A program made the translations under genes and the position numbers. Positions 5,361-5,553 of a DNA stretch of 5,553 bases are shown here, in pieces (the first letter of the stretch is position 1; each line of letters begins with the position of its first letter). The DNA comes from Bacteroides sp. (GTDB taxonomy: Bacteria > Bacteroidota > Bacteroidia > Bacteroidales > Bacteroidaceae): NCBI GenBank assembly GCA_017556595.1, contig JAFYML010000030.1, forward strand, positions 1-5,553. Direction: 5' to 3'. A model generated the notes under the pieces. The model did not search any database. It was not told the DNA's origin and worked only from the letters and a program-made list of their open reading frames with translations.

Positions 5361-5383
5361 TAGGCAATTATAAATCAGCTTCT

Positions 5384-5553
5384 ATGAACAAAGTGCAATA
5401 TCTCCTTATATTCCTTGCTTTATGGCTTTTACAACCTTTGCAAGCCCAACGAAAAAATGCTGCTTATCAAGCCTATATCAAAGAGTATGCCGACTTGGCT
5501 GTGGAACAGATGCAACGGCATAAGATTCCTGCCAGTATCACTTTGGCACAAGG
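5384..5553 (+). CDS. 5' part of an exported protein, probably a GH73-type glucosaminidase (truncated by the window end)
   Basis: An open frame of 56 codons plus 2 nt runs off the window. Residues 1-21 form a clear signal peptide (MNK, hydrophobic core LLIFLALWLLQPL, probable cleavage after LQA). The mature start contains YIKEYADLAVEQMQRHKIPASITLAQ, which resembles the first helix of bacterial glucosaminidase domains. There, the phrase IPASITLAQ is typically followed by G-x-L-E-S, containing the catalytic Glu, which here would lie just beyond the window. Such proteins cleave N-acetylglucosamine-containing bonds of peptidoglycan and often carry LysM repeats; neither the catalytic Glu nor any LysM can be seen. 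The ATG is chosen because it directly begins the signal peptide and sits a short leader after a plausible promoter. Confidence 0.75.
   Translation, partial: MNKVQYLLIFLALWLLQPLQAQRKNAAYQAYIKEYADLAVEQMQRHKIPASITLAQ

Noticed and set aside
5347..5376. Alternative promoter TTTG (5347-5350) with TATAAATC (5369-5376)
   Set aside because: The -7 half lacks the TTTG end of TAnnTTTG, and transcription would begin almost at the ATG. The pair at 5329-5360 fits better.
1..5553. Defence, mobile or biosynthetic island
   Set aside because: All six genes belong to common housekeeping or envelope families. There are no transposases, integrases, toxins or nucleases and no abrupt change in composition beyond the AT-rich intergenic regions.

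Overview
This window looks like chromosomal DNA from a Bacteroidales bacterium (Bacteroides/Prevotella-like). The protein families point that way, genes generally lack a Shine-Dalgarno sequence, and several intergenic regions carry the Bacteroidota housekeeping promoter pattern (TTTG, about 19-20 bp, TAnnTTTG). The genus cannot be fixed by eye. There is no sign of a phage, plasmid, transposon, CRISPR array or RNA gene.

Layout. (1) Positions 3-2181: two plus-strand genes 10 bp apart, an exported two-SH3 NlpC/P60 cysteine peptidase (YkfC-like) and a dipeptide epimerase of the enolase superfamily (YkfB/YcjG-like). They form a muropeptide-degrading pair: the first should release L-Ala-D-Glu from peptidoglycan stem peptides and the second should convert it to L-Ala-L-Glu. 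Both appear to be exported, the epimerase apparently as a Tat lipoprotein. (2) Positions 2182-2409: a repeat-rich intergenic region with four 7-bp units that place stop codons in all six frames, an 8-bp inverted repeat, a perfect 13-bp tandem duplication and eight copies of GTTAA/TTAAC. (3) Positions 2410-3972: an HtrA/DegP-type envelope protease with two PDZ domains, followed by a strong intrinsic terminator. (4) Positions 4062-4787: a short-chain dehydrogenase/reductase whose promoter overlaps the htrA terminator. (5) Positions 4795-5277, minus strand: a tetrameric-class cytidine deaminase, convergent with the SDR gene and only 7 bp from it. (6) Positions 5384-5553: the 5' end of an exported protein resembling GH73-type glucosaminidases, divergent from cdd with overlapping promoters, cut off by the window end.

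Three of the six genes (peptidase, epimerase, probable glucosaminidase) concern peptidoglycan breakdown, and HtrA acts in the same compartment, so cell-envelope upkeep is the main theme. The SDR and cytidine deaminase (pyrimidine salvage) seem to be unrelated housekeeping neighbours. I found no convincing new multi-gene system. The items most worth a second look are the htrA upstream repeats, the terminator/promoter overlap and the exported epimerase.
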